Assembly: GCF_943734655.1 (NCBI RefSeq)
Contig: NC_071353.1
Coordinates: forward strand, 141,893,907 to 141,957,906
DNA from: Sabethes cyaneus
Lineage: Eukaryota > Arthropoda > Insecta > Diptera > Culicidae
Reading direction: 5' to 3'
DNA length: 64,000 nucleotides
Made by a program: the position numbers and the translations under genes. Of the stretch, positions 33,413 through 45,428 are shown piece after piece. Each line of letters begins with the position of its first letter. Within the stretch, counting starts at the first letter, position 1. The notes under the pieces were generated by a model. It saw only the letters and a program-made list of their open reading frames with translations. It was not told the DNA's origin and did no database searches.

Positions 33413-34120
33413 GTAGAAACAAGCAACTTTGCTGAAGAAATAAAATTTCTATCTTTATCGAGTGCTGAACTCTAGGGCATATTCTTTAAAACTTCTTTAA
33501 AAATTGGTTTTTCATACTTAGCTTTTATTAGTTGCATTTTACAAGAATACAATATTCTAGGCAATTATCGAAGCTCTCAAAATACACGTTTTTGCAGAAG
33601 ACCGCGAATCTCTTGGGCCTCTACTTACTGAGTTATCGCATATTCAAGCTATAAATTTCCATAGCTTCACGAGCCCATGGGGTAAAATGGGGCAAGCGGC
33701 TTTATGAAATCAGCACTTCATCAAAAAGCTTAAGTCGAGTACTAAAAACTTGTATGGGTTCCGCTTGTCCCCAATCACCGAAATGAAAGTACGGCAAGCA
33801 TACGTTTTATGTGTTTCGCGTTCGCTTTTGTATTAGTTGATAGACACATGGTTTCTTCGGCAAAGTTATAGAAAATGTACAGGCTGACAACTTTGCTAAA
33901 GAAATCACATTTCTATCTCAATCGAGTGCATGGCTATAGAGCATTTTCCTTAGAAGTTTTTCAGGAATTAGTTTTTCATACTTAGCTTATGTTGGTTGCA
34001 TTTTACAAGAACATATAGTTCTAGGCGATTATTGAAGGACTCTAAATACACGTTTTTACAGAAGATTGCAAATCTCTTGGACCTTTCCTTTCAAAGTTAT
34101 CGCTTTCGACTCGTAAAGTT
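33413..34120. repeat. Dispersed repeat, copy 2 (also at 22527-23110)
   Basis: Begins within 13 bases of the edge of the R1 fragment and matches 22562-23110 in the same orientation up to about 33945. It then continues with a further monomer carrying TTAGTTTTTCATACTTAGCT and TTCTAGGCGATTATTGAAG. No open frame of note. Confidence 0.75.
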
Positions 34121-34451
34121 AAGGAAAAATAAAGCTTTAATAAGCGATTACTTTGTGCTCAGCAAAATTAAAGAACATTAAATTTTGAGTAACTTTGTCG
34201 AACCCTACTCGCAAGCACGCATAAAATTTAATAAGCATATCGCTCATTCAATAATAGCAAAGAAATGCAGTACATGTTATACGATAAACACCCGGGCGAT
34301 ATCACAATAGATCAACGATACTCGCAGTGGTCGCAGTGATGAGTCCATACAAGAAAAAAGATCGTTGATCGTTGAAAATCACAATTTTTACGTGAATAGA
34401 ATGGATAAAAAACGATAATAAGTCTAAATGCTTGTATATATCTTAATCATG

Positions 34452-34937
34452 GTTGTGTTTTTTTTGTCGACTGGATTCACTTGTAACTATTGAGATATTG
34501 GCATGGGCAGTCTTCAGAAAATATCAAGACATAGATTTGATGTTTTCCCGACGTTTCGACACTTTGTTGGTGTCTTTTTCAAGGGGTAATATCATTTACG
34601 TCTTTTGTTCTATTTTGGAGAGTGTAGATATTACGGTCATGTAGGATTTTTGAAGGAAGGAGGAGTTTGAATTATTTAAAAAAAAAACTTTTCCTGCTTT
34701 GTAGCTGTACTGCGAACACTACGCTTCTTTTTTTTCAAATAATTTAAAATAATTCAAACTTATGTACCAACTACTATCCTCCATGACCGTAATATGTACA
34801 CTCTCCAAAATAGAACAAAAGACGTAAATGATATAACCCCTTGAAAAAGACACCAACAAAGTGTCGAAACGTCGGGAAAACATCAAATCTATGTCTTGAT
34901 ATTTTCTGAAGACTGCCCATGCCAATATCTCAATAGT
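34452..34937. mobile_element. Head-to-head Penelope-like repeat with 13-base target duplication
   Basis: Two inverted arms (about 34484-34690 and 34724-34937) face each other around a short centre. TATCTTAATCATG is repeated exactly outside, at 34439-34451 and 34938-34950, marking one insertion event. Each arm carries CTTGAAAAAGACACC...GTGTCGAAACGTCGGG. That is a GACAC/GTGTC stem followed by GAAAC-GTC, as in the hammerhead ribozyme motifs of Penelope-like elements. Inverted, truncated multimers are common for that class. No RT or GIY-YIG frame remains. Confidence 0.65.
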
Positions 34938-35309
34938 TATCTTAATCATGTGTAATCAGCTTATGAAGGTAGCTCTGTTTTTTTCGAGCTGAAACATAGG
35001 AGGTCTGAGTGCTGTAACATTAATTAGCTGTGGTTGTCGAAAATATAAGATTAATTCTCGCTGAAACCTGGCCACTGCTGAAACGAGGTCTGCAAATATT
35101 GGAACTTTTGTACTTGATTGGTTGGGGTTCGACAGTTTCAAAAAATAATGCTTGATTCCTTTAGAATTGGAATAAACTTTTGCTCATATTGTGGCGCTCT
35201 TGGTGGACGGATTGGGAAGTTCTTGGCGCCCACTTGTCGGTAATTTTGTTAGTTTCACCTATGTATTTTTGACATTCCGCAAAACGATTGTATTTTGTAA
35301 ACAAACAAC

Positions 35310-36152
35310 ATGGAAGCCGAAAGAAGGGAAAAAATTGTGCACAGTTATTTGGAAAATCCATCGTGGTCTGCATCTACGCTAGCTAAACAGCTGAAATTGC
35401 CCAGAAATACCGTATGGTGCGTTATCAAACGGTATAAGGAAACATTGACGACGATTCGGAAGCCTCGAGCTAATCATCGGAGTGGAACTGTCGACCGAAA
35501 ACTGCGTGGTAAGATTTTGAAGACCATCAAGAGGAATCCCAATCTGTCGGACCGTGATTTGGCCAGAAAATTCGGTGTTGCCCATAGTACTGTGAGAAGA
35601 ATTCGACTCCGGGAAGGAATCAAGTCGTATCGAGCTAGCAAATAGCCAAACCGAACCATAAAACAGAATAATGTGGCCAAAATCCGGGCGCGAAAGCTAT
35701 ACGACCGGGTGCTAACCAAGTTCGACGGGTGTCTTCCGAAGGACGATGAAACCTATGTCAAGGCTGACTTCAGGCAAATGCCAGGTCAAAAATTTGACTT
35801 GGCAACGGCTCGGGGGGATGTTCCAAACAAAATTAAATTTGATTTTGCCGACAAATTTGCACGAAAATTTATGATTTGGCATGGCATTTGCAGCTGTGGC
35901 AGAAAAACGAAAGTTTTCGCTACAAATAAGACAATGACGTCGAAACTGTACCAAAAGGAGTGTCTCCAAAAACGAATTTTGCCGTTCATCCGATCCCACC
36001 ACCATCCCGTGATGTTTTGGCCAGACTTGGCAAGCTGTCATTACAGCAAAGTCGTTCAAGAATGGTATGCAGAGAAAAGGGTCCAGTTTGTTCCAAAAGA
36101 CCTTAACCTTAACCCACCCAATTGCCCCCAGTTCCGCCCTATTGAAAAATAT
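35310..36152 (+). pseudogene. DD37E-type mariner transposase with one in-frame stop, 3' end cut off
   Basis: From ATG 35310 the frame is open for 111 codons, meets TAG at 35643-35645, then continues in the same frame to 36152. It has a helix-turn-helix N terminus (STLAKQLKLPRNTVWCVIKR, then SDRDLARKFGVAHSTVRRIR). The first catalytic Asp is in DDETYVKAD, the second in MFWPDLASCHYS, and the Glu in RPIEKYW. The gap between the second Asp and the Glu is 39 residues because of a CTTAAC hexamer duplication (36105-36116 region), against 37 in mosquito DD37E elements. After KYW the sequence runs into an inverted-repeat element. No TIRs were found. Confidence 0.85.
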
Positions 36153-37055
36153 TGGAAATTAAATAAAAAGAAAACTTATCCAATTTAAGTCTACTATGTA
36201 TATTTTATTCTTGACAGATACGTAGGGTATGTTGCTGCTTCGTCGTAATTGCCTATTCCCGTCCTATCCAACACAAATTATTAAAAATATCAGCGATTTT
36301 TATGACACACAAGACAGAATGCAAAATTAGCTATTCCCTAATATTTTAGCTTGTTGCCTCTGATACGCGATCAATCAAAGTGAGCTGAGACCTATTTAAA
36401 TGCTTTTCTTCATTAAAAAATTCCTAGCAGCCAAATTTTCAACGTTTTTTCGTGCGACGAAGAAGAAAATGTCGACTAATCGTTTCAATTTCCGTCATTC
36501 ATAAATGAAAATAACTCACGCAACGCATTGTTGTTCCTCAGCAGCCGGGAAAACTTGCATAAGCTACAGAAATTTTGCAGAATAACATTTGTCATGCTGT
36601 CCTACACAAATACATTCGCGCTAGCTTCGTAAACATTATTATGATTTTTAGTTCGGACGATGAATTTTGATGGACGGATTTTAAAACGGTACGACGAATT
36701 TAAGATATGAAGTCAGTTGCGTAATTTCAATCAAATGCTTTATTAATCGCTTTTTAGTGAATTCAAAGGGCACGGATCGGAAGATAGGTGTGTTTGAGTC
36801 AAATCTGCAGTAGAGCATTTGGAGTACTCATTAAATCCACCTAAGAAATGATGAAAATTAGAGTGGCTTTCCTTACTACGACGGGAATTAGAAATAAACC
36901 CTATTTCGCCTACGACTTGCAGGCTTCCTCAGTGTCTGTTTTCGAACTGAGACACTGAGGAAGCTTGCAAGTCGTAGGCGAAATACGTATCTGTCAAGAA
37001 TAAAATATACATAGTAGAATTAAATTGGATAAATTTTCTTTTTATTTAATTTCCA
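36153..37055. mobile_element. Inverted-repeat element truncating the DD37E transposase
   Basis: A 72-base arm at 36153-36224 and its inverted copy at 36984-37055 differ at two positions by eye. Both start TGGAAATTAAATAAAAAG at the outer end. The enclosed 760 bases have no gene but include a 36-base near-perfect hairpin at 36902-36985. The left arm follows directly after the KYW codons of the transposase, so it interrupted or replaced the mariner 3' end. Confidence 0.65.
36902..36985. repeat. Long hairpin with hammerhead-type core motifs
   Basis: Arms 36902-36937 and 36950-36985 pair at 35 of 36 positions around a 12-base loop. The + strand right arm reads CTGAGGA (36955-36961), then GCTTGC-AAGTC-GTAGGC, which can form a 6-bp stem, then GAAA (36980-36983). 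That is the CUGANGA / stem II / GAAA order of a hammerhead ribozyme. The left arm has the same on the other strand. A complete cleavage site was not established. Confidence 0.55.
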
Positions 37056-37399
37056 GGTTTCGTATTCTACTAAGACGCTTTTAATGAAAAAAATCTTTTT
37101 CATTAAAATACATTATTTAGACATGAAAATGGTCGGATACTTTAAATAATACTCAAATACTCAAAACGTCATAGCGCGTCACAATCATGATACGATACAT
37201 TATAGGAAAAAATCGTTCATTTAGCTAAGTCATACTTTCCCAAAGCTCATCGCCTTATCTGTAATCGCGGATAAACACTGCTCGACCGTATCTAGCCACC
37301 TCGTGGCAGGATATAGAAATGAAAATGCTCCAAGGACGATAGTTTATATTGCATAACGCGCGTAACGGTACTACAACCAGGAACAACATTCACTTCTGT

Positions 37400-39110
37400 T
37401 TATGCAATACACAAACCTTCATCGAGTGATGTGCATTATCCTGAAAATTCAAACTCGACAGCGGGAAATACTCTCCGCTTTTGGTGCCGCCGTTCTCTCT
37501 TTCTCTCTTTAATTCTCCTTTCTGAAAAGGAGCGAACCCTCGCTGCAGGAAGTTTCTCGCATAAATTTGCCAGCAGGCAGGCTCCGTACCAAAAACGACA
37601 ACATTTCCTTCGCCATTCGTCAGTCTCGGTCGGGATATCTAGCGAAGCGGAAGTAGCAAAAGCACACACAGGCTGTGCCTGCTAAAGGACTAGGATAGTA
37701 AATCTACTCCCTCGTACTACCATTGAAAGTCACTGGCCCACCACAAAAGCAGCTGTGAGCATAAGCAAGCAAGGAAGCAAGTGGGGGTGCAAATCGAGAA
37801 AGTGTGGTGGTGGGTGAAGAGCGTTCGTTTCCAAAGCATTCGATCGGACCGACGACGGATGGCGACGGAGACGGCGTCGGAGGCGGTGGTACGACGACGG
37901 AGGATGATTTAATCCCGGACCCATCCCAACTGAGCCAGTTCGAGTGAGTGTAGTGCGTTTACCAACCAACACACGGTACTAGGACCCCGGAAGAGAAAGT
38001 GCATGCCCACGTGTGTGTTGTTTCGGTTCTACTGTGCGAGGAAGTAGAAGAAGGATGCCGTTGCTCTAACATAGAAGAAGTAGTAGTTCGGTGATAAGAA
38101 CGGCTCGTTCGGCTACCGTCGTTGGTTAATGTACGTACAGAACAGAACGAAAGTACTCCTGTTTCCTCCCAGGAATATTGAATTCCATTCTTGTAGGAGG
38201 CAGCTCTTCTTCGGTACGCTACTGCTGCTGCTGCTACAAGCCATTGTTCGAGGATCAACGCACAGCCAACGAAAGCCAAACGGATAACAACGGTGACACA
38301 AAAAACTGGATGAAAAGGATATTTGAAGTGGTTTTGCTTGCTGCTTCATTGAGAGGGGGGAAATCTGAAGTGATAGAGTGATAAAATAGCACAGAAGTTA
38401 GTCAATGTTCGCAGTTAGTGTGATAGGCAAAAATTAAAGCCGATGCTTGTACATCGGTTAAAGTTGTTGCGAAGCTGAAGACCGTAATAAAATTAATTGA
38501 GGGTAATTTAACATTTAGGCTTGTCGGAAATAAATTGAACACGTGTTCATGCAATTGCTCCGATCGACGTTGGACATCGTCTACATGCTTCAAGCACTGC
38601 AGTGATTGAAATCGAAGGCAAGTGAAGAACACCTGCAACTTCGAAACAGATACCGACGACGGACGGTCGACTAAATATAGTTAAGTACCTCGTCGCCTAT
38701 ACGACAGCGATGCATGATGGCTTCGATGATGGATCGATTGTACTAGTGTGGTTCCTCGCCCTTCAGAGAGGGGTGGTCCCCCTAGCAGAGGTTTTTCCGG
38801 AAGGCTCGATTTGCGGATGCCCAGTGAACCATCGTAAAAACCAAAGTGCGAAAAGTTGTAAATAGTTGCTTCAGTTGCTCTGCTCCGCTCTGCACGCTTG
38901 AAGGCTCATAAAACCACCTGCCTGCCTGCATTGCTAGAATAAAACCATAAAATGAACCGGAAGTGAAAATCAATACACGTTACACGGTCCGGTCGCACAA
39001 TCATGTGCGAACAATAATAAAGCTAGTCAGCGCATCCTTGCAGAAGGAAATCTCAAATCTCCAGCCCCCCGTATACTGCACTAGGATTAAAGAGATCAAA
39101 CATAAAAATG
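37400..39110 (+). promoter_or_regulatory. Candidate promoter and 5' leader exon ending in ATG|GTAAGG
   Basis: This 1.7 kb shares no repeat family with the rest of the window, is richer in G/C and CpG than its surroundings, and has no long conserved frame. It ends AAACATAAAAATG with the splice donor GTAAGG at 39111. A leader exon whose last codon is the initiator ATG is a known arrangement. Its next exon would lie right of the window, since no candidate was recognised up to 64 kb. A second possible donor (GTGAGT) is at about 37943. The gene cannot be named. Confidence 0.35.
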
Positions 39111-39119
39111 GTAAGGAAA

Positions 39120-40180
39120 CAAACCCAACGCACGGAACGCAAGAAGAATCCCCTCCCCCCCGAGGCCAACGCACGGACGGGGGGAAGAACGGATTAATTT
39201 AATTACCAACGCATGGTGAAAATTTCTTGCAACTTTTTTGCCGAGTTCCGTTCCCTGCCATATCACAAGGGAAAACTTTTTAATGAAACTTTCAAACAAT
39301 GAAATCACCAATTTGGAACCGTGTCGCCGGCCGGTTTGCCCCGGGTTGGCAAACACAAAGTGACAAAGTGATGCTTGCCGGGAAAGATTTACGACGCTGT
39401 TGAAGAAAAACAAATTCTCATCGAATGTTTTTTTTTCTGTTCTGTACTCTTCTCGGATTTATTACTATGCTCAATCGTGGGAAAACGCCCGGCCCGGGTT
39501 TGCATACGGATGGTGGTGACCATGGAAAAACTTCCCCCGCACTCCCCCGCTTCGCGCAGTACGGATTCGTGAACTATGCACTGGAGCTGTTGGTACTTAA
39601 AAACTTTGGATTAAACACGTGGGAACAAATAAAGTAAGTTTTCGTTTTGTGGTGCTGCAGAAATAAAGATAAGCTCGAAACGTGTAGCTGAACACACACT
39701 CAACAGTAAAACTTAGCTCTGCTTTTTTTTGTCGGGGGAATGTAGCTACCTACCTACCAACCAACGAATGCTTTTTATAGAAGTATAATTTTCACAATTG
39801 TTTGGCACTTTTGCTAGAGACGTACAACCGGCGCGGTTAACATTGTTTCGTCTGTTTCGAGGTTCACCACGAAACGTAAATGTGTTGTTGTTTGAGAAAA
39901 TAAAGAAAACTCCGTGGAAAGCTTACTTAGCTGAGGAGCTGCAAAAAATCTTAACATGTTTGTGTTGGAAGTTAGTTTAGCACAATGGCACAGGAAAAAT
40001 GGTTCCGTTTTTTAGTTATCCTTCCTGTTTCTCGTAAACTTCGGTATTGAATAGAGTATTATATGAACTAAACTAAAACTAACCGGAAAAATGCAGTAGT
40101 CTTACTATGGCGGATGTATTTTTACGCAATTAATTATCGCAAACACTGGCGTACCCAGTTCTAAACAGAAGATGTGGGAT
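39120..40180. other. Non-repetitive stretch, no gene recognised
   Basis: Follows the candidate leader exon. Contains a G-rich run (39150-39185) and short open frames without recognised motifs. If the leader exon is real, this is the start of its first intron. Confidence 0.4.
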
Positions 40181-40194
40181 CGACCCTTTCAAAA

Positions 40195-41700
40195 GCATAT
40201 TTGATGGCTGAGAACTAGACTTTAAACTGAGCATGAATTGAAAGTTAATTGGACTTGTAATCAGACTTTGAATTAAACTGAAATTGAAATTAAATTAAAC
40301 TCAAATTGGGTTTGAAATTGGATATGAAAGTAGACTTCAAATTAGCATTGGATTTGACTAGGAATTACACTTAAAATCGGATATAAAATTGGACACTTTT
40401 TGTTGTTCTTGAGTTAAGATTGAAAAACTCAGTTTTCCTAAATATTTACCAAATTCAAAAAGAAAAAGAAGGCAGACAGATAAACGACAAACGAAAAAGA
40501 GCACTGAAAATGTGACAAAAACTGGACAAACATGAGAGAGAAAAAAAGAACAATAACTGGTATGAAAAAAAGAAAAACGAGAGAAAAAACCTGAAAAGGA
40601 AAATAGGACATAAAAAGAGAAAAAAAAGCAGCAAAGAAAAAAAGAGGAAAAACGAAGCAAAAAAGAAGGTAACTGGACCGGAAAAATGAAGAACGGACGT
40701 GAAAAAAAGGATAATGAGAGAAAAGAAGAAAACCCCATAGAGAAAACCAAGAAAATGTGGACAGAAAAGTTGTAAAAATGGGACAAAAAAGGGCTAAAAA
40801 AGGAGAAAATACGGGAGCAATGAAGAAACAGAAAAAGAGGAAAACCGGGACAGAAAAAATGGAGTGAAAATATGAAAACGGAAGACAAAAATGATATAGC
40901 GGAAAAGAAAAACAACGTGACACAAAAGGAGGAAAGGTAGGACGTAATAAAAGGAAGAACGGAACAGTCGAAAAAGAAAAACGGAATAGAAAAAGAGATA
41001 AAAACGAAAAAAGACAAAAACCGAGAAAACAAGAAAAGTTGGAAGTTGGCTAGAAAATGCCAAAAAATGAGACAGGAAAGGAGGAATAACAGGCCTCAAA
41101 ACGATCAAAAACAGGAGAAAAAAATACTAACGGTACAGCGGAAAAGCAGTACTTAAGAACGAAACAGAAAAGAGAAAAGAAAAAGAACAAAAAAAAGAGG
41201 AAACAGCGGACAGAAAAAAAGGAAAAGCGAGAGAAAAAAGGGGAAACGAACCAAGCTAGGGATTACGGAACAGAAAACAAGGGAAAATAATTTAAAGAAT
41301 AACGAGAGAGAAAAAAGGAAACTAATAGAGAAAACAAGGAAAACGGGAAAAAGGTCAAACGGAACCATATGAAAGCAGAGAGATGGGGTATAAAACTGAA
41401 AAAGAGCAAAAAACGGGCTAAAGAAAAAGTTAAAACGAAAGAGAAAAAGGCGAAAAATGGCAGATAAAAAATGAAACCGAAGAGGAAAGAGAAAAAAGGA
41501 AACCAATAACAGAATAAACGTGACAGAAAAGACGAAGAATGGAGGCACCAAAAAGAGAAAAAAACTGAAATTTATTCAAACGTGAAATTGGCTATAAATT
41601 AGGACATTGAAATTGAACCTGCAAATGGTATTTGAAACTAAACTTGAATTTACCCTTTATATAGTGTAATTACTTGAAATTAGACCAGAAATCGCAGGAG
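40195..41700. repeat. Purine-rich tract flanked by AATTGGACTTG-type arrays
   Basis: GGACTTG-type repeats at 40195-40395, then GAAAAACTCAGTTTTCCTAA (40424-40443), which resembles 4172-4200, then 1.1 kb of purine-rich AAAAAGAGGAAAACGGGACA-like sequence (40450-41565). GGACTTG-type repeats follow again to about 41700. Long reverse-strand frames are composition artefacts. A possible scrap of non-LTR RT (VSKAKYMKGRGLRET) follows on the - strand near 41730-41830. Confidence 0.75.
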
Positions 41701-42499
41701 AATTTCTGGCAACGGTTAACGTCCGTGGGAGACACACGTTTGTTTCCCTTAAGCCTCTTCCTTTCATGTATTTGGCCTTCGACACATTTATTAGATCTGA
41801 CATCGAAGATACAATTGGAACTGAGCAGTGATGGTAAAAACTCAAAATCTTAAAACTCATCAAAAATCATAATCAACTGTAAATCATGTCAACTTGATCC
41901 TATGCAGAAAAACTCACGCGTGAGCTTTTCTGTTTTCATATTTCTTCCTGCTTGATCACATTCTGCTTTGCTTCAACTGCTACCCGGAGCTATGCACATA
42001 TACATACAAATTCTTTGTTGAACAGCATAGGCATTCTCTCGTGCGATACGTAGCTGTGAGTGAGCGTGAGAGACTGAATGGCAAAATAAATTGCAAAATT
42101 AAGCTAAAACACACATTTAAATTACATGTTTATCTAATTCTTATTAGGCTTTTTATTTTCTAGTTAAGAAAATGTCGATTCTCGCAAAGAAAAAATGTAA
42201 ATTCCGCCAATATGTTTGCCATCTTAATTCATGAATGTGTGCGGCAGTTTTCGCTGCTGATGTTCTCTCTGACGGTAGATTCTCTTTCGCTCTCTGGTTC
42301 GTTGTATGGCATTTGGTTGTGGAAGAATTAAGCAAAATACTCACTACTGAATTTGGTTCACATCGCATAGCAATAGAGACATCGCGTATAATAGCGAGAG
42401 AAATTCATATGTGAGTTTGGCAAATGTGATCAAGGTTGAAATTTCATGTGCTTGAGTTCTCATTGAGTTTTTTGCTGCTATGAATTTTTCAACACTGGA

Positions 42500-42870
42500 A
42501 CTGCGTTGGACTTAAAATGGGACACTAAATCGAACTTTAGAACGGAGGCGAAATTGGAATTAAATCGAACTTGAAATTGAGTTTAAAATGGGGTATTTCA
42601 TTTGGACTTTAAATTGCGCTTGAAACCTGAATTTTAACTTTATATCGGACTATAAATTACACTTCAGATCTAAAATCGGAGAATAAATTGTGTCGAAATC
42701 GGAGGTAAAATCGGAACTAAATTAGATAAGAAATCGGACTTAAAATGGGACATAGAAACTGGACTTCAAATTGCATTTGAACTAATTGGACATTAAATTG
42801 CACTTGTAATTGGATCCGAAATCGGAGGTGAAATTGGAACAAAATTAGAAAATCAGACTAAATGGGAGAT
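42500..42870. repeat. AATTGGACTTG-type degenerate array
   Basis: Irregular repetition of AAATTGGACTT, AAATCGGACTTAAAATGGG and similar words in the + orientation. It ends just before the one-arm MITE copy at 42907. No gene. Confidence 0.75.
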
Positions 42871-42906
42871 TAGGACTGTCCTGCACTCAGTGCACTTATT
42901 TTGCTT

Positions 42907-43032
42907 ATTTAACTGTAACACCTCAACCAAAAAAAATTCGAAATTGTTATGTATGGGGCATTTATAGAGTCAATTATTATCCATAAGATTGCTAAACTAA
43001 GTTTTGCTCGATCTTAAATATTTACGGTGCAT
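42907..43032. mobile_element. One-arm copy of the 23536-23859 MITE
   Basis: ATTTAACTGTAACACCTCAA, then TAATTATTATCCATAA and TATTTACGGTGC, follow the same order as the left arm of the element at 23536. The right arm is absent, apparently replaced by the repeat beginning near 43050. Confidence 0.6.
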
Positions 43033-43049
43033 TCCCAGTTCAACACCGA

Positions 43050-43335
43050 AAACATTTTTCATGCGAGGCCATATTGTCATATTCTAGTATTTTTTTAGCC
43101 CGCAAACAAAAATTCATCAAAGCAAAATATGAGCAGCAGAAAGAAAGTTATTATTAATCGGTTTTTCTGTCACAGGAAGCACCTAGAACAATTTTATTAG
43201 AAATTGAGATTGACTAATTGAGTATATTTATTCTGTTAAAACAAAAATTCGAAACTTCCCAAATTCGTTGGCGCGTTAATTTTACCCGCCAATATGCACG
43301 ATAAAATTTAAAGCTGGCAAACTGCACAACGGAAA
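43050..43335. repeat. Dispersed repeat, inverted copy at 47495-47795
   Basis: Shared words in reverse order: GAGGCCATATTGTCATATTC with TATGGCAATATGGC, CGCAAACAAAAATTCATCAA with TTGATGAACTGTTGTTTGCG, and CGGTTTTTCTGTCACAGGAA with its complement. The two copies are 4.2 kb apart and inverted. No coding frame. Confidence 0.65.
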
Positions 43336-43527
43336 CTGTTGAAAATTTATTATTTATTCTTTGAGTTATTTTATTACGCTCAGATCAGGACGAACTGACA
43401 GTAAAACTTTACCTTTTCTTCTCATGGCAATATATTTTTTTAAGTTAACAAAGCAGGCTGACTGATTTCCCAGCTAGCATTGTCATATGTATAAAAACCC
43501 GATTTAATCCACCTAGTGGTGAAAGGA

Positions 43528-45396
43528 ACCTTTGTTATACGGTCTTACTTGGTATTTGAGATAGAAATCGACACGTTTTCGGAACATAATTCTATTGGTT
43601 AACGTTGCGTAATGCGTTGGTTTACATAAAATTTTTAAAAATTGAATAAGTTTACAAATTTTGAACAAAATAGGAACACTTTTAAATTTTGATAGATCCT
43701 TTTTTCATGAAATTGCTGAGTAAGGATAAGTAAGTTGTTATTAATTTGAGTAAGTGCAAATAAAAGTAAGTTGTAAGAGGAAATCTTATTCTTTAACATA
43801 TACATTGCCTAGTAAAGGTCTAGTTTATAGGTTTTTGAACTATGCATAATTTCCTGTAATGCCATTCTATTTGATTCACATCAATAGAGTTTTCTTGAAT
43901 AATTTTAATCAATTTTTATTAACCTTCGGTTACTCACGCTGTTGTATTTTGTACAACACGTGTAGGTTTTTCAACGCCATATTGTTATAAAGTTACAAAT
44001 CGATGTTTAACTAACGAATATTCTTCAATAAACTTATTCTGAGCAAAATGTCATAATTATTCAATGCATTAATAATTTAAATTGTTTGAAAAATAGATCA
44101 GCATAAACCGTCATCACAGAAACGAAACAATCAGCATGCGAGGTGTACCGCAATTGACCTCAAGTGGAATTTCCTCTCGTTTCTTCATATGGAAAAATGG
44201 TGTCTGTATGCTAGCCAATGTAAAATGTTTAAAATGTATCCGTCTGCTGGTAGTCGAGTAATTCGTAGTCAAAATTAAGGTATTTTTTATAATCAAAGTT
44301 CTTCAGTTCCTAAACAAGCAAACATAGAGGTATACTATATTCAGCAAAGTTGTGTATTTTTATCATTTGTACAATTTTGTAATACAAGAAAAAGTCATAC
44401 AACAATTACAAAAAGAGCAAAAATATAAAAACTGAGTTTACAAATTCATATACAATAAATAAGATTTTTCTATCTTAGCTGTAGAGATGGAAGGTTACTG
44501 TCTCTAGCAAAATTTCTTGTAATAATATGCTCTATAACTTTGCAGAGCACATCAATGTGTTATATTGACACTGAAGAAAAATAATTTTTTTTATTTCACT
44601 TTTAGGGGGATTAATCAAAATTTAGATTCCACCAGACGATAGAGCTTTTAATTTCAAGAAACTATTCTAAAGGTTCGATAAACCTAAAACCAAGTTTTCC
44701 CAGTCAAACCTCTAGTGCACACGTTTTCTTTGGTTTGGGGTTATAGTGCGCGCAAGTAACTGTGTTGCAAAAGTTGGCGCGAGTGTTCGAGGGTTAATAT
44801 CTTTTGACCGGTACAACCAATTCTTATGAAATTTTGCATATATATTCATAGTGCCAAAACCTCTCGTTTGATATTAAAATAATTGAAATTAGGTAAATTA
44901 TCTTGGTTTAAATCATTATAAATTATTGTTAATTTTGGTGTGGTGTATACGGTTGCTCATAACTTTCAAATTAAACGTCCAATCAAAAAATCATTCAATA
45001 GTGATCTATTAGCATATATTATCTTTCAAATGAGACTAATAGCGCATAAATCGGTTTGGCCATCTCTAAGAAACAGGCGATAATTATTACCTTGTCAAAA
45101 CAGGTTTTTTAAGCATAACTTTTAAACTACTTGTTTGTTTTCAATTAAAAATTTCTGAATAATTTAGCTTTAATAAGGGCTTTCATTTGATACTAAGATC
45201 GTTGAAATCGGTCATGTAGTTCCGGAGAAACCCGTGTCACGTATTTTTCACATTTTTGCTTATAACTTTTAAACGAAATGTCGTATCACGAAACAACTCA
45301 ATAGTGATCTACTAGACAATAATACCTTTCAAACAAAAGTAATAGCGAACGATTCGGTTCAGCCATCTCTGAGAAACAGGCGATAGAAAAAATCAT

Positions 45397-45428
<32 letters not shown>

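Noticed and set aside
22527..34120. CRISPR-like or regularly spaced repeats
   Set aside because: Repeats are long, diverged and few. The context is an insect nuclear genome.
35310..36152. A functional mariner transposase
   Set aside because: It has an in-frame TAG at 35643, lacks its 3' end, and no TIRs were found.
38963..39202. 79-codon frame across the end of the candidate leader exon
   Set aside because: It is out of frame with the ATG at 39108, crosses the proposed splice donor and has no recognised motif.
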